From: Epsilonproteobacteria bacterium UBA4036
GTDB taxonomy: Bacteria > Campylobacterota > Campylobacteria > Campylobacterales > Arcobacteraceae
NCBI GenBank assembly: GCA_002382325.1
Contig: DGAG01000018.1
Coordinates: forward strand, 1-64,000
Direction: 5' to 3'
Length of the DNA stretch: 64,000 bases
Shown: positions 16,667 to 25,464 of the stretch, piece by piece
Position numbering within the stretch: position 1 is the stretch's first letter
How the letters are laid out: every line of letters begins with the position of its first letter
Made by a program: the position numbers and the translations under genes
Notes under the pieces: generated by a model
Databases searched by the model: none
Told to the model about the DNA's origin: nothing
Seen by the model: only the letters and a program-made list of their open reading frames with translations

Positions 16667-19126
16667 TTACACCTTTTTAATCGTTGCACTGCTGTATCGA
16701 CTGGTGCTGAACAATTGTTTCGTTGGGATGGTTTTATCAAAATACGATACATAGGCAATGTCACTGGTTAAGTGATTGTCTAAAATGACTTCAAGCTCTT
16801 CTTTACTTGAAGAGGTACTGACTTCCACTTTGTCATTTTCATTCAGACCCAATTTCTCCATTAAGCTGCTTGAAACATACAATGCCGTTTTATCGTTTGA
16901 TAATTGATGTGCTTTATAGGTAAATTCATTAAACTGATTAATAGGGTTGGCTTTGTAAATTACCGTACCTGTAAAGCCATAGAGTTTTTCAATGGGTTCA
17001 AAACTCTCAATGCTTTCATAGGTGGCATTGTCTAAAAGATACCCTCGATTCTCTTCTTGATTATTTTTAAATTCATTGGGCAATTGGTCAAATAAAATGG
17101 CTTTAAACCCCTTTTCTTGCGGGAGTTGTTCAGTGTATTCAATGGTGTATTCAACCTCATCATCGAGTAAAACATTGGCAAAATCATTTAGCACATATCC
17201 GCCATAAGGTAATGCCACGTTTGTTGGAACCACTCTTTTATCACAAGAGGTGAAGGTTCCTTCTTGCTGATTTAGTGCTGGAATACTGATATTTCCATCA
17301 CCTAAAGCACTCAACTCAAAGTTGGCTTTTTCATTGTATCCCACCACAAATCCCTCTTCTTGCTCATCTAACGTACAAATCAGACTCACGCCCAAGGTAT
17401 TGGTTTGTGTTGGAATAATCATCACTTTAAATGGGGTGTATTTTTGAATGAGTCCACACAGTTTGGCTAAATTTACACTTTGAGGATGGTAAATTAAATC
17501 TTCTCCTACAATTAAAGTGTACGCATCTTTTTTATCCAACATGGCATTGATAGTTTCAAGTAAACTTTCATCACATCCTATGAGTTCAAAGAGTTGAAGT
17601 GATTCATATTCAACTTCTTTTTCTACATTGTTTGAAACCACTTTTTTAACTTCTTTTTCTTCCCCTGTTTCTTCATCTTTTACCATTTCAGAAATGGTTT
17701 CTTTGACGACTTCAACCACTTTTTTTGTTTTTTTCGTTTTTAACGTATTTAAATAAGTACGTAAATTCTCGGGTAAATTTTCTCCAAAAAGTTCTAAAAT
17801 TAAAAACAAAATTGCTTCTTCTCTTAACGGTGCATACGTTATGGTTTCTATGGTTTTACCTTTTTTCCCAAAGCCTTCTACGTGAGTATCCCCTAATGGA
17901 TGAAAATATAACCCTGCTCCTTTATTGAGTGTAATGGCATTATTAAAGGCATATTTTACACTGGGGGCATCGGATTTTAAAAATGATCCGACTGAAATTA
18001 AGAAGTTTGAGTTATGGATATCTTTTAGTGTGGCGTTATAAAAACGACTTCCACTCGTACTGGCAAAATGGTTCATAAAGTTTTGGAAACGTTTGGCATC
18101 GTCATTGACAAGCTTCACACCCAATTTTTCTCTTAATTTTTCTAAAATGAACGCTTCTTCATTGGTAATATAGGAGTTAAATTTAATGGTATTGGCTTGT
18201 TTAAAGGCTTCAATGGCTTCATCAAACTCTTGTGGATTTTTGGTGGCATTTTTATTTTCAAAATCGTAACCAAATCGTGCCGCTCCACTTAAACTGGCAT
18301 AATGATGTTCATTGGTGACTCGATAAATCATTGGCGTTTGATCTGCGATTGACGTGTGTTTGACTTCATAATACATCAATGAACAATCACTTGAGTGTGG
18401 ATTACTCGCAGGGATTTTTGTCAATTCCCATGAATTTGATTTATACTGAAAATCGTGACTGACTAATGCTCCTACCGGACAAACCGATATACACTCACCA
18501 CAATCAATACACTTATCTTCTTCAAACCCAATGAGTGATTTGTTGAGTTTATTCCACATAGCGTACGCATCTTTAGGCATATTTTCTTTAAACGTTTTAT
18601 CCAAAGCATCGGAGTCTCTTTTAACGGTACTTAGTGCATTTGAACCAATCATATCTTTACACACCGTCACACACTTTTCACACACAATACACAACCCTGC
18701 ATCGTAATTCATTACTCCCCAATGCGTTGTTGGTCGATAGGTATCTCGTACGGCATAGCTTTGTGAATCGACTTTCATGTATAAGGTATTGTTTTGAAGT
18801 TCACAATCACCACTTTGATCGCACACGCCACATTGTAAAGGATGGTTGACGTCATACACTTCCATAATGGCTCGTCGCTCTTTAGCAATATTTTCTGTCA
18901 CCGTTTGAATTTGCATGCCCTCTTTGGCTTTGGCATTACAGGCATACACTTGTTTTCCATCGGCTTCAACCAAACACAACCGACATGCTAAGGTTGGGGA
19001 ACATCGTGTTAAGTAGCAAATGGCTGGAATATAAATATTATTTGCCCGTGCAACATTTAAAAGATACTCACCCTCTTGGGTTTGACATGTTTTTCCATCA
19101 ATTGTTAACGTAATCATTTCACTCAT
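16667..19126 (-). CDS. nuoG: Complex I subunit G (large, with internal extension)
   Basis: Iron-sulfur subunit of the peripheral arm, 819 residues. The N-terminus has the [2Fe-2S] set (CYLTRCSPTLACRLC plus a later Cys), the His-ligated cluster motif HPLQCGVCDQSGDCELQ, and two ferredoxin-like sets (CIVCEKCVTVC and CIDCGECISVCP). The remainder is molybdopterin-oxidoreductase-like but without cofactor residues. A lysine/glutamate-rich insertion near residues 465-505 (KTKKTKKVVEVVKE onward) is unusual and looks like a flexible loop. It shares one base with the upstream NuoF-replacing gene. Confidence 0.94.
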   Translation of the reverse strand: MSEMITLTIDGKTCQTQEGEYLLNVARANNIYIPAICYLTRCSPTLACRLCLVEADGKQVYACNAKAKEGMQIQTVTENIAKERRAIMEVYDVNHPLQCGVCDQSGDCELQNNTLYMKVDSQSYAVRDTYRPTTHWGVMNYDAGLCIVCEKCVTVCKDMIGSNALSTVKRDSDALDKTFKENMPKDAYAMWNKLNKSLIGFEEDKCIDCGECISVCPVGALVSHDFQYKSNSWELTKIPASNPHSSDCSLMYYEVKHTSIADQTPMIYRVTNEHHYASLSGAARFGYDFENKNATKNPQEFDEAIEAFKQANTIKFNSYITNEEAFILEKLREKLGVKLVNDDAKRFQNFMNHFASTSGSRFYNATLKDIHNSNFLISVGSFLKSDAPSVKYAFNNAITLNKGAGLYFHPLGDTHVEGFGKKGKTIETITYAPLREEAILFLILELFGENLPENLRTYLNTLKTKKTKKVVEVVKETISEMVKDEETGEEKEVKKVVSNNVEKEVEYESLQLFELIGCDESLLETINAMLDKKDAYTLIVGEDLIYHPQSVNLAKLCGLIQKYTPFKVMIIPTQTNTLGVSLICTLDEQEEGFVVGYNEKANFELSALGDGNISIPALNQQEGTFTSCDKRVVPTNVALPYGGYVLNDFANVLLDDEVEYTIEYTEQLPQEKGFKAILFDQLPNEFKNNQEENRGYLLDNATYESIESFEPIEKLYGFTGTVIYKANPINQFNEFTYKAHQLSNDKTALYVSSSLMEKLGLNENDKVEVSTSSSKEELEVILDNHLTSDIAYVSYFDKTIPTKQLFSTSRYSSATIKKV

Positions 19127-19929
19127 TATTCATCAACCTTTTCAATTTTTACTTGTTTGTAACTGTAGGGTAACGCTTTGATTCCCTCATGACTGCATAA
19201 GGCAATTGTGCCTTGTAAATTGGTGTCTATTTTAAAAACTCTTTGAATTGTTTGCCCATCAAATTGTATGAGAACCTTATCTCCCTCATTGATTTTTGCA
19301 ATTTTAGAAAAAGAAACGCCACCTAAGAGTTGGTTTTCAACTATGGCATCACTCTTACATATCACCAATCCATCGTATGAGTCCAACTCTTCAATCTCAT
19401 CTATGGATTCATTGTTATAAGAGTTAATCGCTTCAATATCTTTTGAACATCCATTTTCAATCACTACGTTTACGTTACTGTATTGGTTTAAAGCACCCAA
19501 CATTTTGATAATATTTTCAGATTTTTTATGTCCTAAAATATCCAAACTCAACAGCACATAAGTGTTTGAAGCTTTCTTTGACATTTCCACAACGTCTTCA
19601 AGCTCTTCTTCTCCCACACTGGTTTCAGCACTGACATACCCCACATCCAAATCTTCAATAAACGCTTGAATTTCTGGCGTGCTGTTATGGACAAAATAGT
19701 ACAAAAGTAACGCACAAATACCCTCTTCACTGCCTACTTCATATTTGATGTACGTTGAGAAGTTCAACTCATTACTTTTATAGTCAATAGGGTTCATATA
19801 AATGGTTTGTACTTCACTTTGGTTTAACTTTTCTTGCAAACTTGGGTTAAAAAAAAGTGGCAATCCAAACAGTATAACCACATCACCTTTTTGAAGTAAG
19901 TCTAAACTCTTTAGAACGTTTTTTTCCAA
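19126..19929 (-). CDS. Campylobacterota-specific complex I protein (HP1265-like)
   Basis: A 267-residue protein in the position held by nuoF in other bacteria. It has no FMN or NADH-binding glycine motif and only scattered cysteines, so it is not NuoF. The position between the small HP1264-like gene and nuoG matches the nuo operons of Helicobacter pylori and Campylobacter jejuni, in which the NADH-input module is missing and reduced flavodoxin is the proposed donor. It may dock that donor or stabilise NuoG; this is inference from context. No signal peptide or membrane segment is seen. Confidence 0.75.
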   Translation of the reverse strand: MEKNVLKSLDLLQKGDVVILFGLPLFFNPSLQEKLNQSEVQTIYMNPIDYKSNELNFSTYIKYEVGSEEGICALLLYYFVHNSTPEIQAFIEDLDVGYVSAETSVGEEELEDVVEMSKKASNTYVLLSLDILGHKKSENIIKMLGALNQYSNVNVVIENGCSKDIEAINSYNNESIDEIEELDSYDGLVICKSDAIVENQLLGGVSFSKIAKINEGDKVLIQFDGQTIQRVFKIDTNLQGTIALCSHEGIKALPYSYKQVKIEKVDE

Positions 19930-19931
19930 AA

Positions 19932-20222
19932 CTATGCTTCCTCACTTACTGCTTGTGTTGATGTCTCTTCCTCTTTTGGCACAAGAGTTTCATCTTTGGC
20001 TTTTTTGACCACGATTGTCCAATCGACTTCATTGAATTTCAATGAATTCATCAAGGTATAATTGTTCTCTTTGATTAAATCAGAAATTTTTTGAATGGGT
20101 GTAAAGTCCCCCATTTCAAAAAGGAAAATGGCATTTTCATTCTCTTGTATATCGTTTTTCATCAACTCTAAAACTCTGTCATAAAAGTTATCTTTAAGTG
20201 GTCTAAGGTCGTATCTTTTCAT
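19932..20222 (-). CDS. Campylobacterota-specific complex I protein (HP1264-like)
   Basis: A small 96-residue soluble protein in the nuoE position of the operon. It lacks the four cysteines needed for the NuoE [2Fe-2S] cluster. The N-terminus (MKRYDLRPLKDNFYDRVLELMK) and the acidic tail are the visible features. As in Helicobacter and Campylobacter, it probably forms part of the altered electron-input end of complex I with its neighbour. It is separated from nuoD by 14 bp and from the downstream partner by 2 bp. Confidence 0.72.
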   Translation of the reverse strand: MKRYDLRPLKDNFYDRVLELMKNDIQENENAIFLFEMGDFTPIQKISDLIKENNYTLMNSLKFNEVDWTIVVKKAKDETLVPKEEETSTQAVSEEA

Positions 20223-20236
20223 ATTTTCTCCTAACC

Positions 20237-21463
20237 TTATCGGTCAATTTCACCAAATACGATGTTTAAGTTACCAATGATGGTAACAACATCGGCAAGT
20301 TGATGCCCAGGAAGTAAATCTTCCAGCAATCCCGTGTGCCAAAACGATGGGGCTCGTAGCTTCATTTTATACGCATACGGTGTTCCATCACTGACTATCA
20401 TATACCCCAATTCCCCTTTAGGTGATTCTGTTGCCACATAAACTTCCCCTTTAGGCGGTCGCATACCTTGCGTTACGAGTACAAAGTGTTGCATGAGCGA
20501 ATAGTTTTGCGTCATAATATCTTCTTTGGGCGCAGAGATATATTCAGGAGCGTGTGCCATAAGTTGTGGTTCACTTTTTTCATACATAGGAATAAGTTGT
20601 TTTAAAATCTTCATTGATTCTCGCATCTCTTGCATATAACATTTGTATCGCCCATATGAATCACATGTTTTGGCATACGGAATATCAAAATCAAGCTCGC
20701 TATAGATTCCATACGGCATCTCTTTTCGTAAATCCCATTGAAATCCACTTCCTCTTAAAGCCACACCTGAACATCCCCATGATTTTGCCATTTCGGGTGT
20801 AATAATTCCCACATTTTCTAAACGCATTCGCCAAATTCGGTTTTGCGTTAAAAGCCCTTCATACTTATCAACCTCTTCGCTTAAAATCGCAATAAATTTG
20901 GATAAATCTTCACACCAGTTTGGCGGTAAATCCAAAGGTACTCCTCCGATTCTCACCGCACTGTGTGTGAGTCGTGCCCCACAATAATCTTCCATTAAGT
21001 CCATGGCGAATTCTCGTTCTCTGAACGCATAAAGAAAAATTGACATCGCACCCACATCCAGTGCATGCGTCGCCAACCAAAACAAGTGAGAAATAATTCG
21101 ATTGAGTTCTAAAAGCATGGTTCGTATAATTTCAGCCCGTCTGGGGGCTTCTATACCTAAAAGTTGTTCAACAGCCAGTGCAAAGCCGTAGTTATTTGAA
21201 GTTGATGCAATATAATCCATTCTATCGGTTGTCGGTAAAAATTCATTGTACATCATGTTCTCACCCATCTTTTCCATACCACGGTGTAAGTATCCAATGG
21301 TAGGTACAGCTTTAACTATCTCTTCGCCTTGAAGTTCCAAAATTAAGCGTAATTGTCCGTGAGCAGAAGGGTGTTGGGGTCCAAAATTGACCACCATAGT
21401 GTTATCTTCTCGCTCAAAATTGATGTTTTCAAAAAAAGGTTTTAATCTGTTTACTTGTTGCAT
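20237..21463 (-). CDS. nuoD: Complex I subunit D (49-kDa)
   Basis: Forms the quinone-binding cavity with NuoB and NuoH. The 408-residue protein shows FGPQHPSAHGQLRLILELQGE, with the quinone-contacting His, followed by PTIGYLHRGMEKMGE, RTMLLELNRIISHLFWLA, and GLLEDLLPGHQLADVVTIIGNLNIVFGEIDR at the C-terminus. NuoC and NuoD are separate genes here, not fused as in E. coli. It begins 5 bp after nuoC. Confidence 0.96.
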   Translation of the reverse strand: MQQVNRLKPFFENINFEREDNTMVVNFGPQHPSAHGQLRLILELQGEEIVKAVPTIGYLHRGMEKMGENMMYNEFLPTTDRMDYIASTSNNYGFALAVEQLLGIEAPRRAEIIRTMLLELNRIISHLFWLATHALDVGAMSIFLYAFREREFAMDLMEDYCGARLTHSAVRIGGVPLDLPPNWCEDLSKFIAILSEEVDKYEGLLTQNRIWRMRLENVGIITPEMAKSWGCSGVALRGSGFQWDLRKEMPYGIYSELDFDIPYAKTCDSYGRYKCYMQEMRESMKILKQLIPMYEKSEPQLMAHAPEYISAPKEDIMTQNYSLMQHFVLVTQGMRPPKGEVYVATESPKGELGYMIVSDGTPYAYKMKLRAPSFWHTGLLEDLLPGHQLADVVTIIGNLNIVFGEIDR

Positions 21464-21468
21464 TGCTT

Positions 21469-22293
21469 TTACCTTCTTTTCTTTAATTGAACTGATTTAT
21501 CTTCATGCAGTTCTTTGATGATTCGTACACCAAACAAACCAACACCGCCCTCTTCTTGATAGGCAAGTGGTGTATGTTCTGGCTCTTTGCCATTGGTAAT
21601 ATCCACGCCATATGGAACTTCATGCCCTAAACGTGCAAATCGTGTGGTGTCATATCGGTCAATAGCAGCACCGTCTCTTATTTCAGGCCCAATTGCCTCT
21701 CGGGCTTCTTTTCCAAAAATTTTATCGACTTCATACCATTGTGCCGTTTCATCACCTTGCAGTGGGTAGGTTTTTCGTAAAGGATAATCGTACCAATCGT
21801 CAGGCATCAAAATTCGTTTTAAGTTGTGATGATTTTTAACTTTGACTCCGTACATATCGTACATTTCTCTCTCACTCCAGTTTGCCATTTTAAAAACGGA
21901 TTCCACCGAAGAGAGTTCCTCTTTTTCTTCAATAAAGCACTTCACACGAATACGTTTGTGTTTGCTCATGGAAAGCATTTCATAAAAAATTTCAAAGCCT
22001 TGACGTGAAGCAATATAATCAATGGCTGAAAGCTCCATCATCATATCGTATGAGAGTTTCTCTTTTAAAAATTTAACGGCTTTGAGATTGTTTTTTGCTT
22101 CAATAATTATCACCAAATGCCCTTTTTCCAAGTAAGCATCCAATACCGTAAATTTCTCTTTAAATATTGTCAAATCATTCAAAAAAACTTCATCGGTTTG
22201 CACATCTGTTCTTGGAACAGAAGGAACAACGTGAAATCTGTCGTTATAGTAAGATTTTTTTTGTACATCATTTTTAGGACTATAAGCTCTCAT
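21469..22293 (-). CDS. nuoC: Complex I subunit C (30-kDa)
   Basis: Hydrophilic subunit of the connecting module, 274 residues. The conserved NWSEREMYDMYGVKVKNHHN and RILMPDDWYDYPLRKTYPL motifs identify it. It has an N-terminal extension of about 40 residues and a C-terminal tail relative to the minimal subunit. The start codon directly follows the nuoB stop. Confidence 0.94.
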   Translation of the reverse strand: MRAYSPKNDVQKKSYYNDRFHVVPSVPRTDVQTDEVFLNDLTIFKEKFTVLDAYLEKGHLVIIIEAKNNLKAVKFLKEKLSYDMMMELSAIDYIASRQGFEIFYEMLSMSKHKRIRVKCFIEEKEELSSVESVFKMANWSEREMYDMYGVKVKNHHNLKRILMPDDWYDYPLRKTYPLQGDETAQWYEVDKIFGKEAREAIGPEIRDGAAIDRYDTTRFARLGHEVPYGVDITNGKEPEHTPLAYQEEGGVGLFGVRIIKELHEDKSVQLKKRR

Positions 22294-22803
22294 TTATACC
22301 AACCTTTTTCGTTTCATTGCTTTAGAAGCAGGTTCTCGTCGTATTTTCTTTTGCAACATCATTAAAGCATACTGCAATGTTTCTGGTCGTGGCGCACACC
22401 CAGGCAAATAAATATCCACAGGAACAACTCTGTCTGCTCCTTGTACGGTGGCATACGTATTAAACATCCCACCTGTGTTAGCACAGCTTCCCATAGAAAT
22501 CACCCATTTGGGATCGGGCATTTGATCATACAATCGTCGCATAAACTCCGCGTGTTTTTTAGTCAACGTTCCTGCAATGACTATCACATCGGCTTGTCGT
22601 GGAGAGGCTCTAAAAATTGTTCCAAATCGGTCAAAGTCATATCGTGAAGCACCCGTTGCCATCATCTCAATCGCACAACAGGCTAAACCATACGTTAATG
22701 GCCATAAAGAGTTACTTCGTCCAAAGTTAATAAATTTGTCAATTGATGTTAAAACAATAGGCGCTCCGCCATTGGCCAAATAGTTTACTTTATGCTGTGC
22801 CAT
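22294..22803 (-). CDS. nuoB: Complex I subunit B (PSST, cluster N2)
   Basis: Carries the terminal [4Fe-4S] cluster N2 next to the quinone. The 169 residues contain the adjacent cysteines of LACCAIEMM, the third ligand in SMGSCANTGG and the fourth in PVDIYLPGCAPRPE. The start overlaps the nuoA end by 19 bp, a tight coupling. Confidence 0.96.
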   Translation of the reverse strand: MAQHKVNYLANGGAPIVLTSIDKFINFGRSNSLWPLTYGLACCAIEMMATGASRYDFDRFGTIFRASPRQADVIVIAGTLTKKHAEFMRRLYDQMPDPKWVISMGSCANTGGMFNTYATVQGADRVVPVDIYLPGCAPRPETLQYALMMLQKKIRREPASKAMKRKRLV

Positions 22804-23174
22804 TCAAGTGCTCCTTTTTTCCATGCGTAAATAAATCCAACCGTCAATAATAAGATAAATAAAATCATTTCAACAAAACCAAACCAGCCCAAGACTTTAA
22901 AGTCAATTGCCCAAGGAAACATAAAAATAATTTCTACATCGAATAAAATAAATAACAGTGCCATTAAATAAAATTGTACCGAAATAGTATTGGGTTGACG
23001 TGTGACTTCTGGTCCACATTCATAAAGGGTTGTTTTGAGTTTTTCTGTATCCAAACGTGCCAGTTTTCGACTCACAAGTCGAGCAAGTGCCACAGTGGCA
23101 ATAAAAGCACCAAATGTTAATACAAACATTACAAAAACTCCAAAATACGGATGAGCAAAATCCATATGAGTCAT
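22785..23174 (-). CDS. nuoA: Complex I subunit A
   Basis: First gene of the operon, a 129-residue membrane protein with three transmembrane helices. The loop motif YECGPEVTRQ and the helix FILFDVEIIFMFPWAI are diagnostic. I set the start at the ATG 23174-23172 because AAGGAG lies six bases upstream; an in-frame start eight codons earlier would place the ribosome binding site within the gene. The 90-bp AT-rich gap upstream (23199-23289) should hold the operon promoter, although no strong -10 box stands out. Confidence 0.94.
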   Translation of the reverse strand: MTHMDFAHPYFGVFVMFVLTFGAFIATVALARLVSRKLARLDTEKLKTTLYECGPEVTRQPNTISVQFYLMALLFILFDVEIIFMFPWAIDFKVLGWFGFVEMILFILLLTVGFIYAWKKGALEWHSIK

Positions 23175-23289
23175 AAGTGTCTCCTTAAAAATAATCACAA
23201 TTTTATCATTACGAACAGTAGTAATCGACCAATATTAGCTAATTGCTTCTAAAATACTTATAAAGAGATTTGAAAAAATTTTTAATTTT

Positions 23290-25023
23290 TTAAAAAAATC
23301 CCATTTTACTCTCTTTATCAAATTGTGTTTTAATCTCTTTTTCAATTTGTTCAATAAATGTTGATAATTTAAACACCGGTTCATCTTCAACTGCGACTTT
23401 ATAGGCAGTATTTTTAATCACCATCTCAATTTGTCCGCCGGTTAAACTGTAGGTTGAAAGTTGAGATAAATCAAAGCCCTCTTCCAGCGGTAAACTCTCA
23501 GGTAAGAGCTTTTTCCACAATTCTAAGCGTTGGTCAATATTGGGTTTAACAAACTCAATCTTATAATTAAAGCGTCTTGAAAAGGCTTTGTCAATGTTTT
23601 CAAGCAAGTTTGTCGTTGCAATTAATATGCCATCGAATCGTTCAATTTGTTCCAAGAAGATATTTTGCATCTGATTGTGCATTTTTTCGCTGCCCGACAT
23701 GCCTTCGCTTGTTCTTGCTCCCAAAAATTGATCTGCTTCATTCAGTAACAAAATCGGTTCGGTTTTGGTTTTATCTTTCAAATCTCGATACGTATCAAAG
23801 ATACTTCGTACATTTTTTTCACTCTCTCCCACATACATTGATAAAATTTTGGAACAATCAAAACTCAATACCTGTTTTTTAAGTGATCGAGCCAATGCCA
23901 AAGAGGTCAATGTTTTTCCCGTACCTGCCGCTCCATAAAAAATGATTCGAGCATCAATGCCTTTTTTCTTGTCTTTAATGCCCCAAGCTTTAAGTCGATT
24001 GACCACATTTTTGTCCACTTGTTTAAGCAGTGCATCCAGCGTTTCTCGTGTTTTGGGATTTAAAACCACGTCATCAAGGGTTTTGGTGGAAGAGATCAGC
24101 TCAAACATATCTTGCTCTTTAATGAGTGAATCGAGTTTGATTTTATCTTGTCGACTTTTTTTCTTTGTAGGATGAGAAATTTTGTACAAAATATCATCGG
24201 GAATATAAAAATTTCGATTAATTCCCCCAAAAGGAGTGAGCATCTCATCGTAATCAATTAACCCACTTGAAACCAATTTTGAACTCTCTTCAAGCAAACT
24301 TCGGTGTTTGATTTTTTCATAATCATCACTGGAAATGAGTTCAATAAGCGTATTCATATCTCGAATGGATTCATCGCTTCCTGAATACTCCTCTTTTAAC
24401 AAAGCCAAAAACAGCGTTTGTTCTTGTTCATTAAGTTCATGCTCTTTAAAAAATCCTTCCAACATCAGCTCATTGGGAGTGACTTTGACTCGTTCTTTAA
24501 TTCGATTTTCAAGCATAGTCAGCTTGGATTTAAGTCGGTTAATATTGGGACTGCTGGCATCAAAATTGTGTTTTGAGATATTAAGTTTTTGTGCTAGGTC
24601 AATTTTAAAAAATTGGTCTTGCAAATACTCTAAATTGTCCGCATATTGTTTGACTTCAGGTAACACAAACTCAATAAGTCCTCCCTCAATAAGTTTTAAA
24701 AAAGTGCTGCTAAGGGTAATACTGGAGTTTAAAAGTTCCAACTGAGCAATTTCACTGAGTTTAAGATGATTGTAACTGCTTTGCACAATCCAACCCAACT
24801 CTAAAAGCGACTTGATGAGTTTTAAGTGTTCTAAATGTTGATACTCTTTGGCATCATAAAATTGACTTAACACATCTAATACGAGTAAAATATCATTACC
24901 TAAGATATACTCTTTAAGCATAAATTGTAAAATAACCGCTTCTTCTTTGCTGCATTTTAACTGTTTGTAGATTTCTGTTTGTTCAATATCATTGGTTTTA
25001 ATAAAATGAATGATTTCTTGCAT
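23290..25023 (-). CDS. AAA+ ATPase with long N-terminal helical region
   Basis: A 577-residue cytosolic protein. The C-terminal AAA+ module (about 340-560) has Walker A GAAGTGKT (364-371), a Walker B-like LLLNEADQFLG in which Asn replaces the usual first Asp of the DE pair, sensor-1 IATTNLLEN and the arginine-finger segment FSRRFNYKIEF. The first 300 residues are helical and leucine-rich without a recognisable domain. This resembles the FtsH/Cdc48-type single-ring ATPases annotated as ATP-dependent remodelling proteins. Target unknown. Two bases separate it from the small membrane protein gene upstream, so they are co-transcribed. Confidence 0.75.
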   Translation of the reverse strand: MQEIIHFIKTNDIEQTEIYKQLKCSKEEAVILQFMLKEYILGNDILLVLDVLSQFYDAKEYQHLEHLKLIKSLLELGWIVQSSYNHLKLSEIAQLELLNSSITLSSTFLKLIEGGLIEFVLPEVKQYADNLEYLQDQFFKIDLAQKLNISKHNFDASSPNINRLKSKLTMLENRIKERVKVTPNELMLEGFFKEHELNEQEQTLFLALLKEEYSGSDESIRDMNTLIELISSDDYEKIKHRSLLEESSKLVSSGLIDYDEMLTPFGGINRNFYIPDDILYKISHPTKKKSRQDKIKLDSLIKEQDMFELISSTKTLDDVVLNPKTRETLDALLKQVDKNVVNRLKAWGIKDKKKGIDARIIFYGAAGTGKTLTSLALARSLKKQVLSFDCSKILSMYVGESEKNVRSIFDTYRDLKDKTKTEPILLLNEADQFLGARTSEGMSGSEKMHNQMQNIFLEQIERFDGILIATTNLLENIDKAFSRRFNYKIEFVKPNIDQRLELWKKLLPESLPLEEGFDLSQLSTYSLTGGQIEMVIKNTAYKVAVEDEPVFKLSTFIEQIEKEIKTQFDKESKMGFF

Positions 25024-25025
25024 AT

Positions 25026-25385
25026 TTATAGTTTTTCCTGTAATTTTTTATCGTATTCAAAAGCTTCTTTTTCGTGTTTAAACTCCAAAACTTCTTGTGT
25101 GTTATTGCTTAACGTTAAAATCAGTTTTTGTTTTTTCAGCTCTTTATTTACAATAGTATCATATTTAATCTCTTTTTGGTTTTGTGCCATATTCAAGGTG
25201 AAACTATTTTCAACAATTTGTATCTTTTCTTGACATAAGGCTTTGTAGCTGCCATAACCATAGTAAATCTGTGTACACTTGTTTGCTTCTAAGAAACTTC
25301 GTATTTTTTCCAAATTATTGCTGTCGTGTATGTTTAAGCCTATGACAATCACGGCAATAAAAAGTATCAGTACAATAAAAATCAT
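25026..25385 (-). CDS. Small bitopic membrane protein, unknown function
   Basis: A 119-residue protein I do not recognise. It has an N-terminal transmembrane helix (about residues 2-18, IFIVLILFIAVIVIG) and a soluble, presumably periplasmic or membrane-proximal domain with two cysteines (residues about 37 and 51), followed by a charged Lys/Glu C-terminus. The ATG at 25385 is preceded by AAGGAG with good spacing. It lies directly upstream of the AAA+ ATPase gene and may act with it. Confidence 0.65.
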   Translation of the reverse strand: MIFIVLILFIAVIVIGLNIHDSNNLEKIRSFLEANKCTQIYYGYGSYKALCQEKIQIVENSFTLNMAQNQKEIKYDTIVNKELKKQKLILTLSNNTQEVLEFKHEKEAFEYDKKLQEKL

Positions 25386-25401
25386 TTAACTCCTTTAAAA
25401 T

Positions 25402-25464
25402 AGTAACGAGTAAAAAGTAACAAGTGACGAGAAATGCTTGTCACTCGTCACTTGTCACTTGTTA
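25402..25464. repeat. 7-bp tandem repeats in inverted arrangement, copy 3
   Basis: Heptamers AGTAACG, AGTAAAA, AGTAACA, AGTGACG (25402-25429) face ACTCGTC, ACTTGTC, ACTTGTT (25443-25463). The arms pair over 17 bp with one mismatch (25415-25431 with 25444-25460), loop 12 nt. The array includes the stop codon of the AEC transporter gene (complement of 25462-25464), so it probably also acts as its transcript end. Confidence 0.75.
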
